64,000 nucleotides of DNA, taken from assembly GCA_029379385.1 (NCBI GenBank), contig CM055618.1:5094134-5158133 (forward strand). Reading direction: 5' to 3'. Under the pieces are notes generated by a model. The model was not told where the DNA came from, ran no database searches, and was given only the letters and a program-made list of their open reading frames with translations. This document shows positions 1 through 11,810 of the stretch, piece after piece; the stretch's first letter is position 1; every line of letters begins with the position of its first letter. The stretch is from Quillaja saponaria (lineage: Eukaryota; Streptophyta; Magnoliopsida; Fabales; Quillajaceae). The position numbers and the translations under genes were made by a program.

Positions 1-1794
1 TGTAAGTACTCCACTTTCGTCTAGATTCACTTAAATTTTCAACACCTCCATTTCCAACACCACTAGCATCATATTCAATTTCAAAAAAGGCTTCAAAATC
101 AGGTAATGCTAACACATGAGCTGTATATAGCTTTTCCTTAATTAAAACAAAACTCCCTTCAGCCTCTTTATTCCAATCAAATTTCTCTTTTTTCAAACAA
201 TTAGTTATTGAGGCCATGATAGAGCTGAAATTTTTAATAAATCTTCTATAAAATGTAGCTAAACCATGAAAAGACTGTATCTCACTCACTGTTTTTAGAG
301 CTGGCCATTCCCAGATAACGTTAATCTTCTCCTCATCAACATGTATGCCTTCAGAACTCACTATATACCCCAGGAACAGTAGCTTATCAGTAAAAAAAAA
401 AAATTCACTTCTTCAAATTTATGTATAGTTTATTCCATTGTAAAACTTTCAGCACTTCTCTAAGATGCTTTAGATGCTCCTCTTTTGATTTACTATATAT
501 CAAAATGTCATCAAAATAAACCACAATAAATCTGTCAATGAAAGGCTTCAACACTTGATTCATTATTCTCACGAAAGTACTGGGAGCATTAGATAAACCA
601 AATGGCATAACCAACCACTCATACAAGCCTTCTTTGGTTTTAAATGCAGTTTTTCATTTATCACCAGGTCTAATCCTTATTTAATGATAACCACTTCGCA
701 AATCAATCTTTGAAAAAACTTTGGAACCATGCAATTGATCAAGCATATCATCAAGGCGTGGAATTGGAAATCTGTATCTTATTGTGATCTTGTTTATAGC
801 TCGATATCAACACACATCCTCCACCTGCTATCTTTCTTTAGTGTGTGCAATGCAGGAGCTGCACAAGGACTCCTACTCTCACCGATTAAGCCTTTCTTCT
901 TCAATTCTTCGACCTTATCCCTTAATGCCTCGCTTTCTCTAGGATTCATTCGATAATGAGGTAAATTAGGAAGCTTAGCACCAGGAACAAGATCTATATG
1001 GTGCTGAATATCTCATTGGAAGCAACTTATCAAGTAAATCAGATTGTATTAGGTTTGAAAAGTCTTCCAATAATGGTTGCACCTCTCCAGGCAATTCACT
1101 ATCGTCTTCTCCTTTGCCCAGCAACACTTCCTTAATTACAACAGCAAGGACTTCCTTTGCTTCTTTTGCTATCCTTTCAAATTCTCCCTTGGTTGTGGCA
1201 ATAGATATTAAAGTTTTACCCTCTACTTTATAAGTTTTAGGTAATTCTTAAGTCTGTATTATCGACTTCATAGCAATCTTGTGACCATTCTATGTGAATA
1301 GGTAGACATTATCTCTCCCTTTATGCATAGTATCCATATCATATTGCCAATGTTTACTCAATAATACATAGCTAGCATCCATGTCAACAACATCACATAA
1401 AACTTTGTCTTTATAGTACCTCCCAATGGAAATTGGTACTAAACAAGTTTTGGTTACTCTTATAGAGGGTCTTTTTTTTATCCGGCCAATAGAATATGGT
1501 TGCAGATGAGTTTCTGTAGGTAGCTTTATATGGTCTACTAACTATTTGGCAACTATATTCTCTCCACTACCATTATCAACTATCACTTTGCACACTTTTC
1601 CTCTAATAGTGCAAAAAGATTTAAAGATGTTCCTCCTCTGGGATGGTTCTTCTTCCCTAGGAGTATACAACAATCTTCTAACAACATACACATACTCCTC
1701 TCTTGTTTCAGCAGCAACTTCAGCCTCATTATATTCTTCAATTTCATCAATATCCTCCTGTAAATTTCTTTTATTCTCTACTAGATTTACCCTC
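1..1794 (-). pseudogene. pol of Ty3/gypsy element (protease, RT, start of RNase H)
   Basis: Reading leftward, a protease segment near 1545-1620 has VDNGSGENIV where the family has D-S/T-G, so its active site is altered. A reverse transcriptase segment (405-626) carries the YFDD catalytic box followed by ILIYS. After that, positions 1-400 translate to the RT connection and RNase H start, with [11 protein letters not shown] and a CDASG-like segment reading YDASG. Stops and frame changes interrupt the reading, including around 1255 and between 630 and 1000. The product would copy element RNA into DNA. As it stands it cannot make a full polyprotein. The 3' end lies outside the window. Confidence 0.85.
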
Positions 1795-2921
1795 TTTCTC
1801 TCGGGATAGTTATTGGACAGATGTCCAGGGTGTCTACACCTAAAACAAACCCCCATATTTGGTGGAGCATAGGGATTAAAATTTTTAGGAGTTTCTTTTC
1901 CACTAGTAGTTGCTACTATCCTTTTCCCCTCTATAGTACGAGCTTATCGGACTTTTCTTGGTTGATCAAATTGTTTATTTCTTCTATTATTAGTTGCTGG
2001 TTGTACGTGCTCTTGGTAAGTTCTAGCTCTCTCAGCTTTCCTTGAAGATCTCTCTAATAATTCAACCTTCAAAGCAGTATTATAAACTTCATCAACTCTC
2101 CAATAAGCTTGAAGGCATATCTTCTCCTTGATTGAGGGCTTCAGTCCACCGATAAACCTTGCAACCTTCTGAGTTTCAGGTTCTCAGTAGTTTATTCTAG
2201 CTGACAACCTATTAAATTCACTCATATAATCTGTTACTGTTTTGTTGCCTTGAATACAATTTTGATATATTTGGAAGAGGTGTTGCTCATAATCTGGTGG
2301 CAGAAACCTCTCCATTAAAAGTTGCTTCATCTTCCTCCTTCTTTGTCTATCCCTTTGCAAATTGTCCCACCATACAGCTGCCCTACTTTTAAGCTTGAAG
2401 GCTACTATTTTGACTAGTTTCTCTTATGATACTTCCATCAACTCACCAAATCTCTCAACCTCGCACATCCAATCAAGAAAGTCTTCAATATTTAAATTTT
2501 CATTAGAGCTTGGAATCTCAGCTTTCACTCTATAGTCTTCAAACTCTCTATTCCTTCTTCCTTGTTTTTGCCCATAATATCCATACCCTCTTACCTCTTC
2601 ATCTGAATCTCCTCCTTGGAAATCTGGTTTGACAATTTCTGTAATTTGTTGGACAGGTGTTTGGTTTTGCCTATTTTGCATAGGTCTTTGAGGCACACAC
2701 CTATTAATAGGTTGCTCCATTGGAGAGGCCACTCCCCTTGCTTGCTCCCTATTAATTGCTACTGCTCCTCCATTAAAATTAACCCTTAACTGTTCTAGAG
2801 CCGTCAAAATCTAGTTTATTTGCCCTTGAATAGTCTCTGTTGCTTCTTTTTATGCATCTTGGGTTTCAGTGATTGTTTGCCAAATATCCTCCAACCCACG
2901 GTCCCTATTTTCATTAGCCAT
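1795..2921 (-). pseudogene. gag of Ty3/gypsy element, with nonsense mutations
   Basis: The likely start is the ATG at 2921-2919, reading MANENRDRGLEDIW. Two in-frame stops follow within about 40 codons, after which the frame reopens through 2424-2807. The C-terminal part near 1800-1856 is a zinc knuckle, CFRCRHPGH, in which the expected last cysteine is replaced by tyrosine (NNYPERK). Gag normally packages element RNA in virus-like particles. The stops and the broken knuckle make this copy non-functional. It lies between the primer binding site and the protease, as expected. Confidence 0.8.
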
Positions 2922-2936
2922 TTAGTCAGGAAAGCT

Positions 2937-2948
2937 GCTCTGATACCA
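2937..2948 (-). other. Primer binding site (iMet tRNA type)
   Basis: The minus strand reads TGGTATCAGAGC, the usual plant initiator-Met tRNA complement, two bases from the LTR end. It fixes the element's orientation and the inner LTR border. Confidence 0.9.
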
Positions 2949-2950
2949 AC

Positions 2951-3411
2951 TGACACAGCGAAATTATAGAAGAACCTAAGCTAGCATAAGACTAAGCTTA
3001 GAAAAGATTAGCACAAGACTAAATCTTTAAAGAATAAACTGGAATCAACCAGCAAAATATCAAAACACCCTTAGGTATAAACTTTTATAATAAAAATTGT
3101 CTCTTACAAACTAGCAAAGCCTGTCTTTTATAAAAGACTAGGAAAAACCCTAAAAGACTAAGGATACTTGCTCAGCAAGCAAAAATTCCTCATAAAAGAG
3201 TAACTCCTAATTAATAGGAAATATTAAAAAAAAGGTAACTCCTAATTAGTAGGAAATATTTTTTTTTAAAAAGGTAACTTCTAATAAAATACTAAAGTGG
3301 TAAATTTTATTAAACAGAAAATACTAAAGCTTAAGCCTACGACTTGCTTTTTTCTTCTTCTTGCTTCTGTTTTGTTGCTCTAGGAATTTCTCTACCTTAA
3401 GTTCTGCATCA
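2951..3411 (-). repeat. 5' LTR of the left chromovirus-like element
   Basis: On the plus strand the LTR begins TGACACAGCG two bases after the primer site and probably ends with CA at 3410-3411, about 461 bp. The inner border is firm because of the primer site. The outer border is inferred from the CA followed by an unrelated reading frame. Its partner LTR is outside the window, so no target duplication can be checked. Confidence 0.65.
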
Positions 3412-3412
3412 G

Positions 3413-3616
3413 GAAGCCAGTCTAGCTGAAGCCGAGAAGTCATGGGCTCAATTGAAAGAAATGTTAGCTGAGGTGAAGAAGGAACAAACTGTTGTTGGTT
3501 CTAAGCTTGCTATTATACTTCCAAGCCAAGCTGATACTGCTCTACATATTTCTGTTGATTCTTCGACTGTTGAAGATGTTATCCCATTGGCAATGATCCC
3601 TCCATTACCAAAATGA
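3413..3616 (+). pseudogene. C-terminal piece of an antisense extra ORF (aORF) of the Tat-type element
   Basis: An open frame of 67 codons ending in TGA at 3614 has no ATG at its left end because the LTR at 2951-3411 abuts it. It is rich in Glu, Lys and Ala at first (EASLAEAEKSWAQLKEML), suggesting a coiled coil, and ends in a Pro-rich tail. It lies 3' of the Tat element's integrase tail and on the opposite strand. That is where Tat-lineage elements are known to carry an antisense additional ORF. I do not recognise a domain. The assignment as aORF is inference from position and strand. Confidence 0.5.
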
Positions 3617-3689
3617 AACTTGTTTTGTTTATCTACATTAGGCGGCTTTTGCTCTTATAAGCTAAGTAGATGGCTTGTAGCTACTTTTA

Positions 3690-3939
3690 AGCCCCTTTAA
3701 GAATTCCTTCCTAGATGGAAGGATAATAACATTTTAAGTATTTTTCATTGATGTTTCTATTCAATTATTCTCCTTGTATGTTAACTAGCCGATAAGTAAC
3801 ACTTGGAATAACTTGGCTAATAATAAAGGACCTTTCCTAATTTAGCGTCCATTTACAGAACTTAGGGTCTTTAGTTCCAATTGGTAAAATGATTTTCCAA
3901 CCAAAGTCACCTTCTACAAACCTCTTTGCCTTGACAAAT
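3690..3939 (-). pseudogene. Integrase C-terminus of the Tat-type element
   Basis: The minus strand translates to GWKIILPIGTKDPKF followed by a W-x-N-x-E motif with a stop, then QVIPSVTYRLVNIQGE and INEKYLKCYYPS. This matches the end of Tat-lineage pol, just after the integrase. At least two stops interrupt it. It follows directly on the RT N-terminus at 3940, so the rest of RT, RNase H and the integrase core are missing. Confidence 0.7.
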
Positions 3940-4989
3940 TTATTGGCCACTTTTCTTTGTAATAGAAATAATATTAGATAGCCATTCCACATATCTAGCA
4001 GTGTATATGAATCTAGATTTCAAAAGTCTCTCTATTTCCTTTTTGATCTTTGGCATCAATTCAAAATTGTACCTTCTAGTTAGTTGTTTATGAGGCTTGA
4101 AGTCTTCTTTTATCGATAACCGATACTCGACCAATTGCCTAGATAACCTTGTCAGTTAATATCCATCGGATTCAGCTAATAGGCCACTGACTCTTGTTAT
4201 TCTTAGCTCTTCTTTAGTACCCAAATTAACATTAATCAAAGGATCTTAAGCTTCAAAACTAGGCTTCTCTTTTATAAATGGAGCCTTCAGCTCTCATTCT
4301 TTTTGTATTTGGTCTATTAGCTAATCATGCTCTTTCTTATACCCCTAGAGCATAGTAAGGTTTGGATCCTCATTCCTAATTTTGGTTGAGAGCATAGCAA
4401 GCCGTTATAGGATATTTTTTACTACTTTAAGGTTTTGGTCCATTAAAACCTTGTAAGAAAGGTCGCAGATTGGCATCAGCTGTTGACTGAATCTTTATCT
4501 AGAAATCATAAGCAGTGAAGTTGCAAGATTTTATAGACCCTTCTTTATAGTTTGGCAATTTAATTGTTTCTACTCATGGTGAGTAGAAAATAGCCTCTGT
4601 CATCTTAATATCAGTTGTGAATAAATTCTAATCAGCTGACATCACTTCTATCTTGTCTCATTCCTAAAATATTAACACCTGGTGCAACGTGCAAGAAACA
4701 TACTAATTAGAATGAATCTAATCTCAGCCTAACAAAATAGAGTAAGTGGGTTTGGCATCCACCATAAGATATACTAAACTTGCAATCTTACTTCTAATAA
4801 TGATCTTGGCTACCAATATCCCAATTGCAGTAGTTGCTTATCCTGTAAAGTTTGTGATCTTCATATTAGTAGATATAAGGTCAGCTTATGACTTACCCAG
4901 TTTCAACATTATACCAATAAGCATAATGTTTAAAACTGCTCCACTATCTATGAAGACTCAATTGATTGGCTTGCCATTGATATAAGCTT
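3940..4989 (-). pseudogene. Protease and RT N-terminus of the Tat-type element
   Basis: The protease motif at about 4922-4957 reads FIDSGAVLNIM, with an intact D-S-G. Downstream come a YSILLG-like segment and CTLHQVLIF, typical of Tat protease/linker. The segment at 3940-4134 reads VEYRLSIKEDF, KQLTRRY, EIERLLKSRFI and EWLSNIISITKKSGQ, which is the N-terminus of Ty3/gypsy reverse transcriptase. The YxDD core never follows. Many stops separate these blocks, so this is a relic. Function in the family: polyprotein cleavage and reverse transcription. Confidence 0.75.
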
Positions 4990-7331
4990 TTATGTATAAA
5001 GGCTTAAGATAATTAGTCATAGCCTTTGAAGGTTTCTTAAACTATATCATGGTTAGCCCAATCTCCTACTTTTCCAGTAAGGTATCCCATTCAGCTTCTT
5101 CTACGAAAACATCTCCTTATAACCTTATCAATGTGTCATTCTTAACTAAGAATTCACTTGGCAGAATGCTGATGATATCAATATTTGCTGAGAGCTCTCC
5201 AATACCTTATTCTTCTAGATTATCATCTTCATTGAAATTGAATATGGCTATTACATCTAGATCATTACCTTCTGTAAAGTCTGCCTCAGCTGTTTCAGCT
5301 AAATTACCTACTTCTGCTAAATCTATTTTAGTCATTGCAACTAGATTGTTAGCTATTGAATTTGCCTCAGCTGTTTTAACTGTGGCTGCATCAGCTTTTT
5401 TGGGAGACCTTACCCTTTTTTTTACCATCGTTTTGGCTTCTTCCACCATTTTCAGTATTTGTTTCAGCTTTTGGTTGTATTTTTGCCTTTGCCTCTTTCT
5501 TTTTTGAGTGCAAGTAAGGTTTTCTATTGACGCTAGCTAACATGACACCTTTTTAAGGTACTTGTTCAAGAACCATTGCCTTTTCTCTACAGCTATCTTT
5601 GGCTTAATCATCCTCTGAGACTTTAACTGTTCATCATTTCGAACAGATATCATTAATGTATACATTCCATTTTCAATGTTGAACTAAGCTACCTTTCTTT
5701 TGCCTTTTAGAATCGGCTCAGCATCAATCTATGGGAATTTCATCCTGTCAAAGATGTTGCCTTTGCCTCCTTCTGGGTTTGCTGGAAATTGAAGTCTTTC
5801 AAACATACTTGACCTTTTAACTACAAACTTCAGCTGTTTTAGCTGTATAGCTACTTGCCTCCCAGCGATAGCCAATGTTTTAGCTTTTGCCTTTTCTTTG
5901 ACTTTCCACTGCTTTTGTACAGGCCATTTCCACTTTAAATCTTTTAGATATGATTTAGATTTAGGTAGTGAGCCTGATATAGCAACCATGTTAGTGGATA
6001 CGGTTAGAAATATACCAGTATTGACTAACATCTCATGTATTCCCATGTCAGTTAATTTGACCCTTCCATCTTTCAAGGCTTTCTGGATAACATTTCTACA
6101 AATCAAACAGTTTATAGTAGCATGACTGTATAAATTATGCCACTTATAGTACAGTTTGTCCTTGATCTTCACAGTTGATGGGATTTTATATCTATCAGTC
6201 AACTTGATTTTCTTGTCCTTCAACAAGTAATCAAAGATCTGATCGACTTTAGAGATATTAAATAAGTAATCCTCTTTATTCTTTTCTCTTGTTCAATTTG
6301 AAAGCTGGGCAAGAGTAAGGTTTTCCTCTCAAGATTTCAACCACTAACATATTAGCTGATGACTCATCTTCACTATCGGCTATTCCCCTTGGATCATGGT
6401 CAGATGAATCTATTATTGACACCAAGTGTGAACCTCTTCCATTTTTGTTGGCTCTCCTCTGTTCTTTCTCTAAAATGAGTTGCGTGACTCTAGTGGCTTT
6501 AGATACCAGTTAAGTGAGATTAGTACATTCCTGTGTAACTAGTTTCTCCCTCAATTATGAATGAACGTTTCCCAATATCATAATGGCTTATTCTGCTTCT
6601 GGTAATTATACATTGCATCTACTTCTCAGCTTCCTGAATCTCTCCGTATATTCAGCTACTAGTTCATCCATAGGCTACTTCAGGTTCATCAGGTCGTTTA
6701 CTGTTACATTTGGTTGTGGCCTGTAAACAAGATTATGGAAAAGCTTCTCCATATCTGACCAATTTTGTACAGAATTATGAGACAAAGAAAAATATCAAGT
6801 GAATGCAATACTAGTTAAAGACAAAGAAAATAATTAAAGTTTAAAATACTCATTCTGGTTTGCCTCGCCGCATTGGAAGTAAATCAACCAATGTAATCCA
6901 TGGTAGACTTTCCATCCTTATTTGAGAAGGTAGTAAAATCTGGAGTTCTGAAACCACTCGGCAAGGGCATGACTCTGTCTACCCATTTAGGATATGGTTT
7001 TTTATAAATTTGCTTATTGAGAGGCCTCAGCTCTATGCCAAAGTGTCTTCTCATCAAGTCAACAATCATGTTTGGATTAATCAAGAATGACATAATAGGC
7101 TTCGCCTTAGCCGTCATTGGAAGATACACATTTGGTATTTGTGCGGCTATAGGTTCTGTCTGTCTGGGTGGCCCTTGATTTTGCACATGATTCGACTTTC
7201 AACATATACTGCCTAATTAGGAGTAATAGGTGGAGGTTGACCCCATGGTTGCTCTACTCTATAATCTACTAGTGTTCTATACTGAATTCCAAATCTAACA
7301 TTTTCATATTGCATCTAACTAGCAACCGACC
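4990..7331 (-). pseudogene. gag (main part) of the Tat-type element
   Basis: The frame at 6884-7186 holds the conserved gag core (IYKKPYPKWVDR, then LPSGFRTPDFTTFSNKDGKS). The frame at 5729-6226 has KLYYKWHNLYSHATINCLIC and IQKALKDGRVKLTD, the family's Cys/His region. The stretch 5207-5449 encodes an Ala/Glu-rich linker. The frame is broken in several places. The upstream end at 7331 is the insertion point of the solo LTR; gag resumes at 10898. The short stretches at 7165-7331 and 10900-11110 are similar to each other, suggesting an internal gag repeat. Confidence 0.75.
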
Positions 7332-10300
7332 TGTGATACCCCCGATAAATTAATGTATGTTATAGAATATTCGTATGTAACTTGCCTGACTCAATAAATA
7401 AAAATTGTAGGCAAATTAGGTTTAAAGTGAATAAATACAAATATATATATATAACTATAGGTAAATTAGACCCACAAATTATCACATGTGCATTATAATA
7501 TATTAATTTATCATCAAGCTTTGTTTTTTTTTCTTTGTGGTCGTATTCTTCCCTTTTTACTTCTTGCTCCACCGCCTTTCATTCTTGTAATTATTTTTTT
7601 TTGGAACCGACTTAGTTTTTCTATTTTTTTTCCTGTTTTCATTTTCGGGCAGCATCCAGTTCCTTCCTCCTTATTCTTGGTCGTGGAACCCTCCGTCTAC
7701 AGCAGCAAATTTCATCTCTTCGCTACTTATGTCAAGTGGTGAACTTGGTTTTAATTTTTCTTCCAGGTAAGGACTTTCTATTTCTGTTTTGGGTAACAAT
7801 CATCAACAAGTAGCTGATAAGCTTTGAGTCTCACCCTGCTGTGATTATCTTTCGGTTCCTCTTTTCTGGCCATGAGATATTCACAGTTGGGTGTGATCGA
7901 ATTCCTTTTCCTTCCTATACTGTTATTCCCTTACTGAACCGTAAAGCCTTTCCTTTGAAGCAGCTAATTCCTCTAGCAGTGCTCTGTTTTCTACCTCCCT
8001 CATCGTTGCTTGATTCAGCTGCCACTCTAGCTTCCTTTCCTTTTCTTTGACTGCCGTGTAAATGGCAGGAAAGCCTGCAGTAACTTGGCTATTGAAGGTG
8101 ATTTTCAGTGCAGCCGTGAGAGGTGAAATAGGGAGGCAGCAAGTTTCGTGGGTTACTCTGCTAGAGGTACCTTTATGAGTTAGTTTTCTGATCTTGTATT
8201 ATGGTTTTCATTGTTAATCTTGAACCTGTTAATGGAAATTGCATTTGTTCATGGTTGGGTCAAATTAGTAATACATAATAGTTGATGGTTGTCTTCTTCT
8301 TTAAATGAAATTGTCCTTTGAGCGTTTAGATTCATCCCTGAACATAAGCTTATAAGTATCAACAATGTACTCCAATTTGTCAAAAGCCTAAGCATTTTCA
8401 TTAGGTTGTTGTTAGGTGACTTAGTGTGATTCTTTAGTGTTAGGAGTACAATATCCTAACCTGACTTGGATTTAACTGAATTACACATAGATTACTTCGA
8501 TTTTCAAATCTTAGGCATGAGTATGTTTATGAACTCATATGTATGAATTAAGAATTAAGCATGTTAACTAGTGTTTGATAAAATCCTTAAGAGAAACTTA
8601 ATGTAAATATATATAGAAATTTATTTACATAGGTATCATTAATTAGTTAAATAGTTAATTAGGAATCATGGAACATAATCATGCTAATGCCAACTATAGA
8701 ATTGGTATTCTTAGATTTTTGTTATTAAAAGCTAATTGAATTTGAATAAAAGTTTATGAACGAAAGTAGAGAATAGTGGTTAATATTATGACTTAAAGAT
8801 TTAATGAAATTGAGTAGTGAGTATGGGCATAAGATGTTATTGGTGAGAAGAAATGTTGAAAGTGAGAATTGAATGTTTTTAAGGGATACAGGGCAGATTT
8901 CGTGGGAGAAGGAAATTCAGTATTTCAAGTGTCTTTGGGGCTGAATTAAATTAAGGGTTTAAAATAAAAAGTGTAGCTTAGGAACTTGAGATGTTGCCTA
9001 CAAAATTTCGTAGCTTAGTTCCAATTATGTTATGAGTTATAGCTGTTAAACTCTAGCTAGGTCAGGCAGGGTTCGTAGTGCCTTGTTCTTGGTTCATTTA
9101 AGAAATTGAGTGGGTTCATGACAGATTTTAGAAAAAGTTTCTAAATAATAAAGATAGATATACTTGTCTATTAATAAACCCAATAAACAGAATCGGATTT
9201 CGTTTTACCTAGGGAAAGTTATGTTCAATTAACTACAGTCAGGTTAAAGCTATCAAAAATCCTGCGTGTTACAAAATTTAATGCAACTTCAAACAATAAA
9301 ATATTTTGATATACAAATCCAAAAATTACAAATGATATACCATTATAAAGCTACATGCGTCTAGTATTTTATAAATTTTATGAAACTAAATTTGGAGTTT
9401 CATGAAGAAAAATATGACCGTTAAAGTGGACACTGGTCCAAACCTCAAGTTTGGACAGCTTTAACATTTTTAACACACTAAATGCTTTCTTTTCTTTTCT
9501 AATGGTTTCTCCTATTATATGCTTTTTCAATATATTTAAAATCCCTCTTCATTAATAACCTTATCACCTAAAGTCTAATCCATATTAATTGACATGTAAT
9601 AGTTTAAAGGAAAACTTTCATAAATAAACCTTTATAAGTTGAGATATAAGTTTAGTAAGTAAAAGAGTATAACAATAACGTTTATGAACTAAGTAGTATT
9701 TGGAATTATGAATTTCAGCTCCGGATTCCAATGTGAACCTGATGAGACACATGGACACAAGTGTGAGTGACGAATGAAATGGTAACATGTGAGTGGTTAA
9801 TTGCTACCTTTAGGGGCTAGATTAGTATGTGTGATTATATGTTTATTTGAATATGCGTGATACATGGAAAGTAAGTTAGTGGAGTATTTCAATAATTTTC
9901 TTGAATAATGTTTGCTTGATATTGGTTACTGTATTGACATTGTTTGTGTTTGATAAGGGCCAACTCGTCAACATTTTCTGGAAAATGATTTTCATTTCTA
10001 CAATTAAAAATTCAGGTGCACCTAGGATACTCTGATTTAAAAATTGTGAGAAATCCTGATTCTGATATATATTTTTAAAATTGAGTCCTCAGCCCCGGTG
10101 GGATGGATTGTGTATGGGAAATTAATTTGGTGTGCCGGCGCGTAAATCAGGGGGTGATATTGGTGTGCGGGGCTGGGTTAGTCGTTGGCCCTTTGGTTGC
10201 TTTGTTTGATATCATTGTTCTGATAAATTTGTGATCTTGTGTATCATGTAAATTGTGAATTTATGACCGTTATAATGTATACGTGCAATGTGAATTAAGA

Positions 10301-10897
10301 TATGAATAATGTTACGCAATGTTATTACGTATGTTATATGCTTGTGTTGTGTGATGCTAGTACCCTTTGGGTACGATTTTCCACTTATTGAGTTCGTATG
10401 GCTCACCCCTTTCCCGTGGTTATAATTTTTTAGTAGCAAGACCTTAAAAGAAGTTAACCGCTAAGATTTTTGCTAAGGATTTGACGACAAGGTATGTCTC
10501 GGAATCTCATACTTGGAGTCAAGGATGAAAGTTTGCAGTCACATTAGTACTATGGGATTCAATGTGGTATAATGTAATATTTTAGTATTTGTTTTATTGA
10601 TAATGTGAATGGAGTAGAACTCCTTATTGTCTTTGTATTGTGTTGAGTAATAAAAAAAAAGTTTATAGGATTGTATTTTAAGGCATGTTCCATATTGTAA
10701 GGGATCTCTGCCGAAATTTTTTAAAGTTGTGATTTGTTGTAATCAACAAGTTTTTAATGTTAACTTTTGTTTTCATAATTTCTTGGTTTTATTCATTGGT
10801 GAGTCAAGAGCCATGGTCGTTCCTTTATTTGAGTCAAGGTTACGGAGGTTTGGTAACCATTCCTCCGGCCAGTCATGCCTCTATGAGGGGTGTGACA
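7332..10897 (+). mobile_element. Solo LTR, tekay/Del-like, 3.57 kb
   Basis: The block begins TGTGATACCCCC and ends GGGGTGTGACA, giving TG/CA ends. Flanking pentamers CGACC (7327-7331) and TGACC (10898-10902) match at four of five bases, fitting an old target duplication. The region at about 10370-10415 reads TACGATTTTCCACTTATTGAGTTCG then GGCTCACCCC, a hallmark of the 3' part of tekay-type LTRs. No primer site or coding domain lies inside, so it is a solo LTR left by recombination. Short ORFs within it are not believable genes. Confidence 0.75.
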
Positions 10898-11698
10898 TGA
10901 CCCTTGCCATGGCATTTGTCTATATGGTCCTTGGTTCTGCATATAATTCGGCTGTTCAGGCTACATTGGTTGGTTAGGAGTAATAGGTGAAGGTTGACCC
11001 CATGACTGTTCTACTCCATACCTCATGGTGTTTTGTATTGAGTTTCTCCAAATCCAATAATTGGATATGGCAACTGAGCTACAGCCAAACCTCACTGGGG
11101 CATAGCACTAAAAAATGTCAGGTTAGAAGCAGTTGGTATAGATGGTAATCCAAGAGTACTTGACAGAGTTGGCGATCTTCTGGCCATTTGAACTTGCCTG
11201 TACTGTGGAATTAGTTGTGCCACTTGACTGATAGGTTCAGTAACCACTTGCCCCCCGAGTGTAAATTAAGGAGAGGACTGTTTGTGGTTGCTGAACTGGT
11301 TGCCCACCATTGAAAAAGGTTGTAGAATACTCTTTCGACTATTAAGAAGTCTTTTGAACTTGCTCTTGAACGTTGTGCACCTCATTGTGGACCATCGGCT
11401 TCATGATCTTGGCTAATTGTTTTGACATCTAGTACATCAAATGACTGAGCCCTTAATTGATCTGCTCACTGATAAAAGAAGTGATCGTCACTGTAGGTTG
11501 GGTAGAAGTTTCATCTTCTTCTATAGTTGGTGCAACAGTCCTTAATTGAGGAGATGATACTCCTTCCAAAGTTGGTGTAACGGTCCTCAACTGAAGAGAT
11601 AGTGTTGCCGAAGTAGGAATTTTCGTAGGTTGTGACATCTGAGGATCATCTTGTCTTTGGCTACCATTCTTCCTAGCTCTTGATTGAGAAGTATCCAT
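10898..11698 (-). pseudogene. gag N-terminal part of the Tat-type element
   Basis: The likely start is the ATG at 11698-11696, reading MDTSQSRARKNGSQRQDD. It continues into a Pro/Gln/Thr-rich region that contains a short internal repeat, LQLRTVTPTLEG then PQLRTVAPTIEE. The frame then decays toward 10898, where the solo LTR is inserted. The WGQPSPITPNQP segment recurs on the other side of the insertion, near 7210. An upstream TTG-led extension is not needed to explain the start. Confidence 0.65.
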
Positions 11699-11810
11699 AT
11701 CAGATAGACTCTTCCCAGAACACAGTTGCAAGCGCCAATTAAAATCGTGACCAATAATGAATTTCTTTAGATATTAGTCATTTTGGTCCTATTGGATGTG
11801 CCAGAAAATA

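Larger units (their letters stand above)
1..3411 (-). mobile_element. Chromovirus-like Ty3/gypsy retrotransposon, 5' part
   Basis: On the minus strand the order is LTR (2951-3411), primer binding site, gag, zinc knuckle, protease, reverse transcriptase and the start of RNase H. The element runs off the left edge, so its 3' end and 3' LTR are not visible. Several in-frame stops show that it is dead. The iMet-type primer site and the gag/protease sequence style fit the chromovirus branch; the exact clade is inference. Its LTR ends directly beside an antisense ORF remnant at 3413, suggesting insertion into the neighbouring Tat-type element. Confidence 0.85.

Noticed and set aside
1546..2045. Plus-strand ORFs over the left gag region
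   Set aside because: They are shadows of the minus-strand gag, which has a zinc knuckle and a primer site.
5049..5507. 152-codon plus-strand ORF
   Set aside because: It is antisense to the Ala/Glu-rich gag linker of the Tat element and is Ser/Leu-rich as expected of a shadow.
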